Source: Pseudomonadota bacterium (lineage in GTDB: Bacteria > Pseudomonadota > Gammaproteobacteria > Burkholderiales > Burkholderiaceae_C). Taken from it: DNA of 55,162 bases. Shown here in pieces: positions 55,012 to 55,162 of the stretch. The stretch lies in the NCBI GenBank assembly GCA_030538085.1, contig JAUNUR010000016.1, positions 1 to 55,162 on the forward strand. The letters run 5' to 3'. The notes beneath the pieces are model-generated. The model searched no databases and was not told where the DNA came from. It saw nothing but the letters and a program-made list of their open reading frames with translations. The first letter of the stretch is position 1, and each line of letters opens with the position of its first letter. The position numbers and the translations under genes are program-made.

Positions 55012-55162
55012 TAATGACGCTTTCAAAAATCACGACAGCGCGGGCCATCAGAAAAATCCCCTCACATTCCCTCGTCATTGCGGCGAAGGCCGCAATCCAT
55101 GGGGCGCCACCTTGACACGGTGTTGACCCGCGGACACCGTGTGGATTGCGGCCTTCGCCGCA
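55012..55162 (-). repeat. Family B repeat, inverted copy cut by window edge
   Basis: Reverse-complement family B copy starting at TA 55012-55013. It has the same hairpin arms (CATTGCGGCGAAGGCCGCAA) and runs out of the window. Confidence 0.85.

Overview
The window looks like a chromosomal segment of a high-GC betaproteobacterium of the Burkholderiales, probably Comamonadaceae. This rests on the gene content (an S-adenosylhomocysteine riboswitch in front of ahcY, paaABCDE behind a TetR-type palindrome, an rbs operon with the regulator inside it, rplM-rpsI, erpA) and on the dense G+C-rich palindromic repeats typical of that group. The genus cannot be fixed from the sequence.

Layout. 1-8100: a CBS/cyclic-nucleotide-binding nucleotidyltransferase-like protein, then outer-membrane phospholipase A flanked by two paralogous Asp-box lipoproteins. 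8200-16800: a PACE-type efflux protein, threonine ammonia-lyase, and a 2133-residue protein made of two fused UvrA units (four ABC ATPase modules). 17170-26400: HAD phosphatase, S41 peptidase, prfC, and a leftward macA-macB-outer-membrane-factor operon. 26570-32610: a leftward ribose operon rbsB-A-C-R-K-D with a perfect 12-bp operator-like palindrome upstream. 32800-38360: SAH riboswitch, ahcY, a secreted hypothetical, TlyA-type methyltransferase, metF, a lipoprotein, a displaced metF 3' fragment and ompW. 38490-46020: rlpA, the phenylacetyl-CoA epoxidase operon paaABCDE (leftward), rlmJ, rplM-rpsI. 46130-48030: bactofilin, erpA, a small ORF and infA.

48228-53591 is the accessory core, all leftward: a ClpP/SDH-type serine-protease-fold protein, a slipin-like SPFH protein with a triplicated motif, and an array of about 16 tRNA genes and tRNA-like sequences, nearly all of different isotypes, with an HNH endonuclease gene and a 58-codon ORF between them. 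Three of the tRNA genes (Leu-CAG, Glu-UUC and one whose anticodon is unclear) are interrupted by 161-164 bp hairpin elements in the variable arm, D loop and anticodon loop respectively. SPFH proteins paired with ClpP-fold proteases, and slipins beside tRNA clusters, are known from RNA-repair neighbourhoods; no RtcB ligase or RtcR regulator lies in the window, so the assignment here is inference.

The window is full of small non-autonomous repeats. Family A is about 240 bp with 19-bp terminal inverted repeats. Family B is about 205 bp, flanked by TA and inserted into CTAG. Family C is about 163 bp, one long hairpin. There is also an ahcY/uvrA-associated hairpin repeat, and several palindromes that are translated in frame inside uvrA-like, macB, paaB and possibly paaD. 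Coordinates of RNA and repeat ends were read by hand and may be off by a base or two.
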